The notes beneath the pieces are model-generated. The model made no database searches and had not been told where the DNA came from. It worked only from the letters and a program-made list of their open reading frames with translations. A stretch of 64,000 nt of DNA from UBA7672 sp047601145 (GTDB lineage Bacteria; Pseudomonadota; Alphaproteobacteria; Caulobacterales; Hyphomonadaceae), in the NCBI GenBank assembly GCA_047601145.1, contig JASGJW010000001.1:310001-374000 (forward strand), given 5' to 3'. Below are positions 8,417-17,145 of the stretch, piece after piece (the first letter of the stretch is position 1; every line of letters begins with the position of its first letter). The position numbers and the translations under genes are program-made.

Positions 8417-9736
8417 CTACTTTGCCCCATGCCCCGTGAGGACGACACGGATCGTCCTGAGGACAACGAGGATATCAAGCCAGAGCGAGAAGTGCTTCAC
8501 GTAGAAGAAGTCGTATTGAAGCTTCACGTCGACGTCAGCCAGGTCGGTGACATGCCCCTGATTGACCTGGGCCCATCCGGTGATTCCCGGCCGCACCAGG
8601 TGCCGGTACCGGTAGAAGGGGATTTTCTTCGCATACATCGTGGACAGGTTGAGAGCCTCAGGTCTCGGCCCGATCCAGCTCATGTCGCCGCGGGCAATAT
8701 TGAAGATCTGCGGCAGTTCATCGATTCGCGACCGACGGAGGAATTTGCCGATCTGGGTGATGCGTTCATCGCCCGGCCGGGTCATCTCGCTCATCGCCGA
8801 AGCGGGCCCTGATTCGTCGCGCATGGTCCGGAATTTCCAGACCGTGAAAGGCCGCCCGCCATATCCCATGCGCGCCTGCCGGAAAATCGCAGGCCCCGGG
8901 CTATCCGCGCGGATGAGCGCGCCGATCAGCAGCAGGAATGGTGAGATCAGCACAAGGACGATGATCGCAATCAGCTGATCGCAATAACGCTTGGCCGAAG
9001 CATAGATCGAGTTGGGGAGGAGCGAGCCGAACGTATTGTCGGAGAGGTGCTCGACAACGACCCTTCCGGAAAGCGATTCAAGCACCTGCTTGGCGTCATA
9101 GACGGGACGGCCCGAAAGCGCGCTGTCAGTTACGAAACGCTCCCATTCAGGCGATAGATTGGAGCGCAGGTCCACCACCAGCGGCACGCTTCCCTTGCCT
9201 TGTTCGGGCGAAGAGAGGGTCCGCCAGTTCACGAAACGCAGCTGGAAAAGACGACGGAAATCACCGACCGGAATGACCGCAAGCTCTGCCTTGCGCGCCC
9301 GACGCGACAGAAAGAAGACAACGTAGAAAAAGGCGGCCGACATCGCGAAAGAGAGGCCGAACTGCACCGTGCTGTATTGAAGACGCAGGGCAAGAATGAG
9401 CGTGGCCACGATGGCGTAGGCGGCGAGAAAGGCCGGAAGGATGTAGGCGGTCGCGCGCACGCCGGGATAACCGGTCACCTTGCGAAAGATCAGATAGCCA
9501 AGGAGAAACGCCCAGAGCGTGCCCAGGAAGCTTGGGTCGCGGATGTCGAAGGCCTCGGCGAGGGACATCTGATTGGCGAAATACGCCGGCAGCATCACGG
9601 CGAAGATGAAACCGCCGATGACCTGGAAACGCATCCTGACCAGCTGCAGGAGAACGCCATACCAGAATGTCCGGGGCTGTCCGCCCGCAGCAGAATGCGT
9701 GGCGATTTCCGCCGCGACGAATTCGTTGACACCCAT
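8417..9736 (-). CDS. Exopolysaccharide polyprenyl glycosylphosphotransferase (WbaP/ExoY type)
   Basis: This enzyme of about 439 residues starts polysaccharide assembly by moving a sugar-1-phosphate from a nucleotide sugar to undecaprenyl phosphate at the inner membrane. The N-terminal half has four predicted membrane helices and a nucleotide-binding-like domain. The C-terminal half has the reentrant helix block KRYCDQLIAIIVLVLISPF, then ADSPGPAIFRQARMG, VWKFRTM and GITGWAQVNQG, all hallmarks of the bacterial sugar transferase family. I use the ATG at 9736 rather than an upstream alternative at 9754. It follows a NusG-like antiterminator on the same strand, and together these suggest the head of an exopolysaccharide operon. 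Confidence 0.92.
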   Translation of the reverse strand: MGVNEFVAAEIATHSAAGGQPRTFWYGVLLQLVRMRFQVIGGFIFAVMLPAYFANQMSLAEAFDIRDPSFLGTLWAFLLGYLIFRKVTGYPGVRATAYILPAFLAAYAIVATLILALRLQYSTVQFGLSFAMSAAFFYVVFFLSRRARKAELAVIPVGDFRRLFQLRFVNWRTLSSPEQGKGSVPLVVDLRSNLSPEWERFVTDSALSGRPVYDAKQVLESLSGRVVVEHLSDNTFGSLLPNSIYASAKRYCDQLIAIIVLVLISPFLLLIGALIRADSPGPAIFRQARMGYGGRPFTVWKFRTMRDESGPASAMSEMTRPGDERITQIGKFLRRSRIDELPQIFNIARGDMSWIGPRPEALNLSTMYAKKIPFYRYRHLVRPGITGWAQVNQGHVTDLADVDVKLQYDFFYVKHFSLWLDILVVLRTIRVVLTGHGAK

Positions 9737-9860
9737 TGCCCTACCCCAGCTCACCCAACCGGCAACCGTGCGAGGCCATTTCGCCCACTTCTACGGCTGT
9801 TCGAAACCCAACCTACACGCGAACGCTACGCTGAACACTCTCCTATTGTACTACACAGCT

Positions 9861-10406
9861 CTATGACACTGACATGATCGAGGCGCGTGGCAGAGAAACC
9901 GCAATCGGCCTTCCCATGATTTCGAGGAGGACGCGTGCGCGTCCTTCTTCATCTAGCGCCTGAAATTCACCGAACAACCTGTCAAAGGGCCCGCCGACGA
10001 TCCGGATTGCGGCGCCCGGCGCGAACTCATCCTCAAAGCCCAACAATCCGGTTTCGGACGTGCGCGACTGAAGGTGCTCGACAAGACCATAAGGCACGGG
10101 CGTCGGCAGGCCGCCTGTCTGGAGAACCGACGAGACGCCGATCGTGCCGTTGATCGAGCGCCAACGCTCGCGAGAAAGGTCCAGTTTGACAAACAGATAG
10201 CCAGGAAAGAACGCCGCCAATCGCGTTGCGCCGGTCGCGCGCTGCGTGGCGATGCTGGACGCCATCAAAGGCAGGTAGGTTTCAAAGTTCTGGCGTTGAA
10301 GATGTTGTTTCGCAACGGATTCCTTGCGCGGGATGCTCTTCACGACAAACCAGCGCCTGGCCCCTTCAGGGCGTTCGCGCATGAACGCGGTGCTGTCATA
10401 TCCCAT
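9861..10406 (-). CDS. NusG/RfaH-like transcription antiterminator
   Basis: The 181-residue protein has an N-terminal NGN domain (RRWFVVKSIPRKESVAKQHL, then FFPGYLFVKLD and NGTIGVSSVL) and a C-terminal KOW-like segment (FAPGAAIRIVGGPFDRLFGE). Such NusG paralogues ride on RNA polymerase and let it read through long polysaccharide operons. Its position directly upstream of the glycosylphosphotransferase fits that role. The ATG at 10406 is chosen over a GTG at 10421. It is not the general NusG, which would sit next to secE and ribosomal genes. Confidence 0.85.
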   Translation of the reverse strand: MGYDSTAFMRERPEGARRWFVVKSIPRKESVAKQHLQRQNFETYLPLMASSIATQRATGATRLAAFFPGYLFVKLDLSRERWRSINGTIGVSSVLQTGGLPTPVPYGLVEHLQSRTSETGLLGFEDEFAPGAAIRIVGGPFDRLFGEFQALDEEGRARVLLEIMGRPIAVSLPRASIMSVS

Positions 10407-10986
10407 TATGGTCTTCCCCACCCCGTCTGCTGTCCCAATGCCGACGTGCAGTTAACTACACCCCAGCGCACAACCGGCACAATGCATCCTCTGCCAAGCT
10501 CGCCTGACTGTTGAACGCCAGCAACACGCTGATGGTTGAGTTTGCCCTGATGCGCTCGCTTTTCAGGCAATGCGAACGCACATCGCCTGTGAGCTATGCG
10601 GAACGTGACGTCCGGCGCCATCTCGTGCGCGCAAGGAGCCAAGGATGCGACGCGAATATCCGTACGCGGACGGGGGCCATCCAACTCACACGTCACAGGC
10701 AAACATGAGATCCATGTCCACCTGCACCTTCATTTCGTAGTCGCCATGACTGTGCGTTTGCCGAAGCGGGCGCGCTGCAAAGATTGCATTTAGTTCATTG
10801 GCGCAGAAGCCCATGCGCGCGTGAGGCGCTGCATCCCGCCCACATATGGACAACCGATCGATGGAACAGGTCCACGCGCGCGGACCTCGCCCGAAAGGCA
10901 TGCCGCACGCCAAGTCAGGCGCGTCAAACATGAAAGGGAGAGAGGACACGCATTGCGCGCCGCGCGGGTTGCGGGAAACTGATCGG
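10407..10986 (+). other. Intergenic region with divergent promoters expected
   Basis: This 580-base stretch separates the minus-strand antiterminator from the plus-strand YdcF-like gene, so it should carry promoters for both. Short open frames exist but have no family features, no good ribosome sites and poor codon use. I see no tRNA, repeat array or convincing terminator. Confidence 0.5.
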
Positions 10987-11799
10987 ATGGACTTCTTTTT
11001 CACCCTGTCAAAACTTGGCGGCCTTTTTCTCGCGCCCTCCAATCTCGTTGGCGCGCTTTTTCTCGGCGGCCTTGTCCTCTGGCGGATCGAACGCTTTCGC
11101 GCCTGGGGCAGACGCCTCACGGTTTGGGCAGCCTCCGCCTTCCTGCTGATCGCTTTCCTCCCGATAGGCGATGGCGCACTGGCCGTGCTTGAGCGCCGCT
11201 TTCCGCGCCTTGAAGAATGCCCTGCCCTTCGCGCAACGCCGCCGGGCGGCGTCATTCTTCTTGGCGGCGGGGTGAACCCCCATCCGCAAGGAACAGGAGT
11301 GGTCGACGACCTCAACGATGCAGCCGATCGCGTGCGCGAGACGGCAAGACTTGCGCGTCAGTTCCCGGCGATACCCGTTCTGGTGTCCGGCGGTCAGGCG
11401 TTCGAAAATGGCGCTCACCGGAGCGAAGCGGCCGCGATGGCGGACCTGCTCGTCGAACTTGGCGTGGCGCGCGACCGGATCATCCTGGAATCTTCCTCGC
11501 GTACGACTGCCGAAAACGCAGCCCTTACTGCAAAAGAGATAAAGGACGCGCCCTTCCTCCTCGTGACATCGGCGTTTCACATGCCCCGTGCGGTTGGAAC
11601 ATTTCGCAAGGCCGGCGTTCGCGTCCTGCCTGCTCCCACCGACTGGCGTGTTCCGGAGACCTGGTCGCCGCTGCAGTTCAATGCCGCGAACAATCTCGGC
11701 AAGTGGGACCTTGCCGTCCGCGAATATCTGGGACTTGCCGGCTACTGGATCGGCGGTCGAAGCGACAGTCTTTTCCCCGGGCCCGATCAGCCCTGCTAA
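10987..11799 (+). CDS. YdcF/ElyC/SanA-like DUF218 membrane protein
   Basis: This protein of about 270 residues has two N-terminal membrane helices followed by a DUF218 domain. The domain shows GGVILLGGGVNP, PVLVSGGQA, RSEAAAMADLLVELGV, IILESSSRTTAENA and LLVTSAFHMPRAVGTFRKAG, the ordered motifs of the YdcF/ElyC family. Members of this family affect envelope polymers and undecaprenyl-phosphate-linked processes, but their biochemical activity is not settled. The ATG at 10987 starts right at the first helix; longer starts upstream lack sense. It lies between the polysaccharide genes and the second lasso system. Confidence 0.85.
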   Translation: MDFFFTLSKLGGLFLAPSNLVGALFLGGLVLWRIERFRAWGRRLTVWAASAFLLIAFLPIGDGALAVLERRFPRLEECPALRATPPGGVILLGGGVNPHPQGTGVVDDLNDAADRVRETARLARQFPAIPVLVSGGQAFENGAHRSEAAAMADLLVELGVARDRIILESSSRTTAENAALTAKEIKDAPFLLVTSAFHMPRAVGTFRKAGVRVLPAPTDWRVPETWSPLQFNAANNLGKWDLAVREYLGLAGYWIGGRSDSLFPGPDQPC

Positions 11800-11910
11800 G
11801 TCTGCTTCGCAGTCCTCGATCCGAGGACGAAGTCGATAGCTCATTCGGTTCATCACACATCCTTGGAGAAGGCCCCGACGCCCTTGCGGGTCTCAGCGCC
11901 GGATGAAGCG

Positions 11911-12573
11911 ATGGGATGGCCCAGCATGCTTTCGAGATATCGGCACAACCTAGGCGCACTGGTTGCACTGGCCTTCGCTGCCAGCGCCGTTGCGAGCACC
12001 GCTGCAGCAAAGCCGCCCGAGCCGGGCCTCATCGGCGACGTCTCGATCGGCGCACCGAACGCGCCGGTGACAATCACCGCCTATCTGTCTCCAACCTGCC
12101 CTGCCTGTCGCCAATGGCATGAGGACGTGCTGCCACAACTCAAACGAGCTTATCTCGACAAAGGCCGCGCAAGGCTCGTGTTCAAGGAGACCCCATCACA
12201 TGACAAGATCGTGGATGCAGCAATCTTTGCAATCGCGCGATGTTCGGATGCGCAGGACTATCTTCTGGTGCTCGATGTCGCCTTCGCAGCGCGTGATGCG
12301 ATCGAGCAGGCCTCGCACAGTCCTGCCGGCCCACGACAGGTCCTGAACGCGCTGGCTGCACTTTCGGGACATACCGGTGGGGAGGTCGATGCCTGTCTCG
12401 ATTCAGCAATCACGCAGCGACGGCTGAGCGAGGTGCGCGCCGAGGCGATCGCGCGCGGGGTCAAGGCGACACCGACCCTGATCATCGATGGTCAGCTCAT
12501 TGATGCACTGGATTTAATGGATGCCAGCCGGCTTCTCGCCATCGTTGCAGCAAGGCTTCCCGCAGCGCGCTGA
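11911..12573 (+). CDS. DsbA-like thiol:disulfide oxidoreductase, exported
   Basis: The N-terminal signal sequence (LGALVALAFAASAVASTAAA) leads into a DsbA/DsbG-type thioredoxin fold. The redox centre is CPAC at about residues 63-66, in YLSPTCPACRQWH. The cis-proline loop is KATPTLIIDG near the C terminus, with a helical insertion between them. It would make or reshuffle disulfides in the periplasm. It ends 58 bases before the second lasso cyclase on the same strand, and peptides in this region contain paired cysteines. It may therefore oxidise a lasso peptide. A general oxidoreductase role is equally open on sequence alone. Confidence 0.85.
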   Translation: MGWPSMLSRYRHNLGALVALAFAASAVASTAAAKPPEPGLIGDVSIGAPNAPVTITAYLSPTCPACRQWHEDVLPQLKRAYLDKGRARLVFKETPSHDKIVDAAIFAIARCSDAQDYLLVLDVAFAARDAIEQASHSPAGPRQVLNALAALSGHTGGEVDACLDSAITQRRLSEVRAEAIARGVKATPTLIIDGQLIDALDLMDASRLLAIVAARLPAAR

Positions 12574-12630
12574 CTGCTGCGTCACGCCGCGCCCGGACAG
12601 ATCGATCTGAAAAGGGACGTGGGCAAGTCG

Positions 12631-14436
12631 ATGCGGTCATTCATCGCGATGATCTGGGATGCGTCCGATACGCTGCGACAACAGCAGGTCGAAGCGTGGA
12701 CTGCAGACTTCTTGTCAGCTTCGAAAGCGTGGCGCTGCATCGGCGACTTCGCGGGCCTGCGGATCCTGGCCGATCTTTCTTTCCGGGCGCCCCCGCTCTG
12801 CCTTGGCCGTGTTCAAGGCGCCATTATCGGATCGATTTTCGAGAGCGGGACACAGGCAAGCCACGCCCTGCAAACGTTGCCGGCGCAAGCGGAAGATGCG
12901 CTTGGCGCCAGGGGCTCGACATTTCTTCTTGATCACTACTGGGGCGGCTATGTCGCCATCTGGCACGGGGATGATGGCGCCGTGCACGCGCTCCGCGATC
13001 CCAGCGGGGCGATCGCCTGCTTTGTCTCGCGCATTAAGGACGTCGAACTCCTGTCTTCTGATCCAGCCTTGCTGGCTGATTTCGCATCGGCGGAGTTTGC
13101 TATCGATCCCAACTACCTCCAGGCCTTCATCCTCGAGAACTATCTTGCAACACCGCGATGCGGACTTCGGGACGTCTGCGAACTGCTTCCAGGACAGGTG
13201 ATGCGATTGTCAGGCGGGGCGCGCGGCGAAGCTTGCTGGGCCTTCAACGCGGCTGAGGTCTGCGCAAGACCGCACGCGATGGACTTTGAGGAGGCGAGCC
13301 AGGCAGTGAGGAAGGCGGCCGAGGCCGCAACCGCCAGCTGGGCAAAGGCCTACGGCCGCATCGCAATCCGCCTGTCGGGCGGACTTGATTCCACTGTCCT
13401 CCTTGGCCTGTTCAGCCAGCACCCCGGACTTGAGATCGAAGCCCTGCATCTTGTGGGGATCGGCTATGAGGCAGACGAGGTCGCGCTCGCTCGCCTTGCC
13501 GCGCATCGTGCAGGCGTCCGCCTCACCGAACTGACCTATGATCCCCGCGCCGTCCGGCTCGATCTGATGCTGGACGGCCCGCGCTTGTCCCGGCCCAGCA
13601 AGCAGGTCCTTGGCGTGGCAGCGCTGCGCCTCGAAAGCGAGGCTGTCGAAAGAAGCGGCACACAGTGCATCATCGCGGGCCATGGCGGCGATGCGCTGTT
13701 TCTGCAGGGCGCGCTCGCCAGCGCCATGCTCAGCGATTTTATCCGCCTTCGCGGCTTGAGCCGCGGTTTCTGGCGCGTCGCCTATGACACGGCGGTCTCG
13801 CAGGAGCAGCCGGTTACGCGCGTTGTCCTTGATGTCCTGCGTGACTTGCAGAGCCGTTCGCAGACGTCCCGCCTCGTGCGCGCTCTTGAGCGCTTCAGCG
13901 GGCAGGACTTGCTCGTGCGCGAAGCTTTCGAAGGACCTGCCGAGCGCTATTTCGACAATGCCTGGCTAGCCACGGCGCCAGACCTGCCCACAGGCAAGCT
14001 GCAGCAGGTCGAGAATGTGATCGCGCTGAGGCATTACTGGTCGCTGCAGGGTTTTGGTCCGGCCTGCGAGGAGGTCCTGCCTTTTCTGTCCCAACCCCTT
14101 CTCGACCTCGCCCTGAGGACGCCGACATTCATTCTGGGTCAGGGCGGGGTTGATCGAAGCCTCGAGCGTCACGCTTTCGCCGACCTGATACCGCAAGAGG
14201 TCCAGCGCAGGACGGGCAAGGGCGTGATCAACCACCAGCTCCTGACGACATTGTCGAACAATCTCCCTTTCCTCAAGGACCTGCTGCTCAATGGATATGC
14301 CGTGGGCCAGGGATGGATCAGTCCCTCTGCACTTGAGCGCGCGCTCAGCCGTGAACGCTTCGCGCAAGGCGGACGGATCGAGACCATCCTCAATCTTGTT
14401 GCCGCCGAGACCTGGGTGAGGAGTTGGCAGGACTGA
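12631..14436 (+). CDS. Lasso peptide cyclase (asparagine synthetase homologue), system 2 protein C
   Basis: This 601-residue asparagine-synthetase-like protein has an Ntn-type N-terminal domain and an ATP-pyrophosphatase domain with the PP-loop SGGLDS (about 249-254) and IAGHGGDALF downstream. It lacks an N-terminal Cys2 (the protein begins MRSFIAMIWD), as lasso cyclases do. The sequence is clearly different from the system 1 cyclase, so this is not a recent duplication. A GTG at 12619 is an alternative start. Its usual partners B and D are 6-9 kb away on the other strand, which is unusual for a lasso operon. The small peptide gene at 14710 follows it. Confidence 0.88.
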   Translation: MRSFIAMIWDASDTLRQQQVEAWTADFLSASKAWRCIGDFAGLRILADLSFRAPPLCLGRVQGAIIGSIFESGTQASHALQTLPAQAEDALGARGSTFLLDHYWGGYVAIWHGDDGAVHALRDPSGAIACFVSRIKDVELLSSDPALLADFASAEFAIDPNYLQAFILENYLATPRCGLRDVCELLPGQVMRLSGGARGEACWAFNAAEVCARPHAMDFEEASQAVRKAAEAATASWAKAYGRIAIRLSGGLDSTVLLGLFSQHPGLEIEALHLVGIGYEADEVALARLAAHRAGVRLTELTYDPRAVRLDLMLDGPRLSRPSKQVLGVAALRLESEAVERSGTQCIIAGHGGDALFLQGALASAMLSDFIRLRGLSRGFWRVAYDTAVSQEQPVTRVVLDVLRDLQSRSQTSRLVRALERFSGQDLLVREAFEGPAERYFDNAWLATAPDLPTGKLQQVENVIALRHYWSLQGFGPACEEVLPFLSQPLLDLALRTPTFILGQGGVDRSLERHAFADLIPQEVQRRTGKGVINHQLLTTLSNNLPFLKDLLLNGYAVGQGWISPSALERALSRERFAQGGRIETILNLVAAETWVRSWQD

Positions 14437-14709
14437 CGATGTGTCCGCGCCAGCGTGTGGTTTGGAGCTCCTCAACTGAACGACGGCGCTGGCCTCAAAC
14501 CTCGCTGAAGGCCTTCATCGCTTCGCGCGATCGGCTCGCCCCACGCCTGCACAAAATGTCCCGCCTCCCTCATCAGCATCGGGCAGACCAATCCGCCGTC
14601 GCAGCGGGCCTCGAAAATATTCAGGAAATATACAGGCGCCAACCACCCTGCCCGCGCCTAGCCTGCATCCGTCGCGACATCGCGACGTTGACAAGATGGA
14701 GACATGACC

Positions 14710-14838
14710 ATGATCACCTTTGGACGCGTATCAACGCAAACACGCGGACCCAGCCTGGACCCGGTCTTCTACGAAAGCTACGTAACCTGCGCGCCAGGAG
14801 GCATCCTCATTCGCGCCGGCTCACCCTGCGGCCTCTAG
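14710..14838 (+). CDS. Possible lasso precursor with short leader and two cysteines
   Basis: This 42-residue frame has GGAG eight bases before the ATG at 14710; an ATG at 14704 is too close to that site. The leader-like part MITFGRVSTQTR resembles the end of astexin-type leaders (G-K/R-x-S-x-x-T-R before a core Gly), with Thr at the -2 position. The putative core begins GPSLDPVFYE and ends AGSPCGL, 30 residues with Cys at 15 and 28. No Asp or Glu lies at positions 7-9; Glu10 would need a ten-residue ring. The leader is also only 12 residues. It may be a noncanonical precursor, a decayed one, or a chance frame. Confidence 0.45.
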   Translation: MITFGRVSTQTRGPSLDPVFYESYVTCAPGGILIRAGSPCGL

Positions 14839-14869
14839 GCCACGACATGTGAGCGCCTCCTGCGCGAGG

Positions 14870-14897
14870 GAGTGTGCGGGACAGCTGCCGCACACTC
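14870..14897. terminator. Bidirectional stem-loop between converging genes
   Basis: A perfect 10-bp stem (14870-14879 with 14888-14897, GAGTGTGCGG) encloses an 8-base loop. It sits between the small peptide frame ending at 14838 on the plus strand and the isopeptidase ending at 14911 on the minus strand. There is no strong T-run on either side, so termination efficiency is uncertain. Confidence 0.55.
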
Positions 14898-14910
14898 TTC
14901 GCGCCCAGGG

Positions 14911-17145
14911 TCACTCCTTCGATTTGAGCGCCGACGCTCTGCAATACCAGGGCGTCTTGCTGCCTGCGGCCCGGGCTGCAAACATGGCGCACTGGCCATC
15001 GCGCATCTTCCGCCAGCGCACATATTGCGGCCCTTGCGTTGCCGCGGATACCTCGCGCCCACGCAGCCAGAATTCAATCCAGTCGATATTTCGTTCATAC
15101 GTGCTGAGCCGGTGCCGTGGCTGGCGTTTGATATGAAACTCCTCCGGATAGACACGCATTTCATAGGCGCGATCGAAATCGCCAAGCGCGCCATAGAGCT
15201 GCATCATACCCTGAGATTCGACATCGGCGAGCTGCATCATCAGCGGCGTCACAATCGATGAAGCATTGAGTGCAGCGCCATTCTTCGAGAATGACGCGCG
15301 TCCGTCATAGGGCGGCTGGTCGCCCAGCATTTTTCCATACCTGCGACAATTGCCGGTCTGGGCATTGAGATAGCAGCTGATTGAGTCACCACCGCTTGTT
15401 GTCGTGATGATCGCCGCGGTAAACGCTTCCGAGTGAGCAATGCCGTAAGCCACCGCGGTCGCAGATCCGCTGAAGCCGGCCACGGCGACGCGGTCGCGAT
15501 CGATGATCCCGCGAGCGTCCAGCACGCGGATCGCGTCCTCGAACAATTCTATGGTGCTGCGGTCGAGATCGTCTGGACCGTCAGCGAAGCTGGCGGGGCG
15601 ACGCACATTCCAGGCATTGCTATCGACACACAGGGCTGCGAAGCCACGTCCCGCCAGGTCCTGTTCGGGCACGTCTTCGCCGGAGCCTCCAAGCGGAAAT
15701 CCACCGCAACTGTAGGATGTCAGCACCACCGGCAGGCGCCCGTCGGCCGGCGACCAGTCACGCGGCAGAAACAGTCGCGCCCACGCCTCAGCGCCCCAGC
15801 TGTCATGCAGCAGGATCGTCTCCGTTCGCGCAAGCCGGGCCGGGGTGAGTGTCGGATTGGGATCGATGAGAAGTGTTTGCCGCCCCGTATGCAAATCGAT
15901 CGCGATGAGGCGTGGCGGAAGGTCGGGCGCCGCCGCAATGCACACGATGGCGTCACGACCAAGTTCGCACGCGCCGAAGCGACCCGACCATACCCCGCCA
16001 AGGGACCCATCAAGTTCTGCGAGCGTGCGGACCTCATTGGCGCCGACGTCCCACACCCGGACCGCCTCCTGTCCCTGTGCCACCGTCTGAAATACGATCC
16101 CGGAGGCATCGGCAAGCCAGCCAAGCAGGATCAGTCTGTCAGCCTCCGTACAGGCGGGCAGCGTACAGATCGCCTGCTCCTTATCGCCCTGTCGCCAGGA
16201 GAAATCCTGACCGGACTTTTTGCGGGCATCGCCGCGCGCAAAGTCCTCGCTGGTGGTGAGATGCGCTGTCCTGTCCCCGCCTGGCGCTGCGACCCCGGTT
16301 GCATCAGTTTTCGAAATCGCCGACGGAGGCAGAAAGCGACCGCCCCCGGAATTTCCAAACCGTCCCGAGCCTTCGTACCAGTTGCGCTCATAGCGCTTGA
16401 TTGCCTCTGCCGGGGCTGGCGTCGGCTTCTTTGCGCCTGGCGTCTGCTTCATGAACCGAACCGGGCGATCGCCCAGCAGCGTCATCTTGAAATATGAATT
16501 GGGTTTGGGAACACGCATGGTCGCCATCCGCCCATTATAGGGAAAGTTCCGGAACAGCGGAAAACTGGGGATCACGGTCTGGTCGATCAGAACGCCTTCG
16601 TCATAGGCTTCACTCTCGGCCTTCTTGATTTCAGCGCGCGTCGCACCCGCCGCCGAATAGATAACCGCTCCCTCGGCGGTCACTTCAAAGGCGATGACGT
16701 CGGCCGCATCATGCGTCACCTGCTCGACCTTGCTTCCGTCACGACGCGCACGCCAGACCTGCACGTCTTCACCCTTGAGCGCGGTGTAATAGATCCAGCG
16801 CCCGTCCGATGACCATTGCGCGCGCTCGCCTCTGAAATCTCCGCTGGTGGCAAAGCGGGGATCCCCTCCGCTTGCGACGCGAAGGGCCTGGCCCCCTGCG
16901 ACCGGCACGATGTACCAGTCGAGCACTGTCGTGTTGGCGGCCAGATCCTGATTGTCCACCTGTACCGCCACGAACTTGCCGTCCGGTGAGATCGAGATCT
17001 CGGCCAGGCCCTTGATCCCCACCATCTCGCGGGCTGTCATCGGCCCGGCCAGCTCGTGCTCGGCGCGTGATGGCGGGGACTGGAGCGCCATGAGCGCGGC
17101 GAGAACCACGGCCGTGAAGGCCGGCTGGGAGATACGCATTACCAT
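14911..17145 (-). CDS. AtxE2-family lasso peptide isopeptidase
   Basis: This 744-residue exported protein has a signal peptide (AVVLAALMALQSPPSRA), a beta-propeller domain with WSSDGRWIYYTAL-type blades, and a C-terminal alpha/beta-hydrolase. The nucleophile is Ser559 in AVAGFSGSATAV. His671 (EEFHIKRQ) and an acidic residue near 641-643 complete the triad, with spacing close to that of AtxE2. AtxE2-type enzymes cut the isopeptide bond of threaded lasso peptides and linearise them after uptake. The start ATG at 17145 overlaps the TonB-receptor stop and has AGGAG ten bases upstream. The tandem receptor-isopeptidase pair points to re-import and degradation of a lasso peptide. An ordinary prolyl-oligopeptidase-like enzyme is the main alternative. 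Confidence 0.85.
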   Translation of the reverse strand: MVMRISQPAFTAVVLAALMALQSPPSRAEHELAGPMTAREMVGIKGLAEISISPDGKFVAVQVDNQDLAANTTVLDWYIVPVAGGQALRVASGGDPRFATSGDFRGERAQWSSDGRWIYYTALKGEDVQVWRARRDGSKVEQVTHDAADVIAFEVTAEGAVIYSAAGATRAEIKKAESEAYDEGVLIDQTVIPSFPLFRNFPYNGRMATMRVPKPNSYFKMTLLGDRPVRFMKQTPGAKKPTPAPAEAIKRYERNWYEGSGRFGNSGGGRFLPPSAISKTDATGVAAPGGDRTAHLTTSEDFARGDARKKSGQDFSWRQGDKEQAICTLPACTEADRLILLGWLADASGIVFQTVAQGQEAVRVWDVGANEVRTLAELDGSLGGVWSGRFGACELGRDAIVCIAAAPDLPPRLIAIDLHTGRQTLLIDPNPTLTPARLARTETILLHDSWGAEAWARLFLPRDWSPADGRLPVVLTSYSCGGFPLGGSGEDVPEQDLAGRGFAALCVDSNAWNVRRPASFADGPDDLDRSTIELFEDAIRVLDARGIIDRDRVAVAGFSGSATAVAYGIAHSEAFTAAIITTTSGGDSISCYLNAQTGNCRRYGKMLGDQPPYDGRASFSKNGAALNASSIVTPLMMQLADVESQGMMQLYGALGDFDRAYEMRVYPEEFHIKRQPRHRLSTYERNIDWIEFWLRGREVSAATQGPQYVRWRKMRDGQCAMFAARAAGSKTPWYCRASALKSKE

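Noticed and set aside
12631..14436. True asparagine synthetase B
   Set aside because: The N-terminal catalytic Cys is absent, and lasso B, exporter and isopeptidase genes are in the neighbourhood.
14688..14693. TTGACA as a -35 box for the small peptide frame
   Set aside because: It lies only 16 bases before the ATG, leaving no room for a -10 box and a leader.
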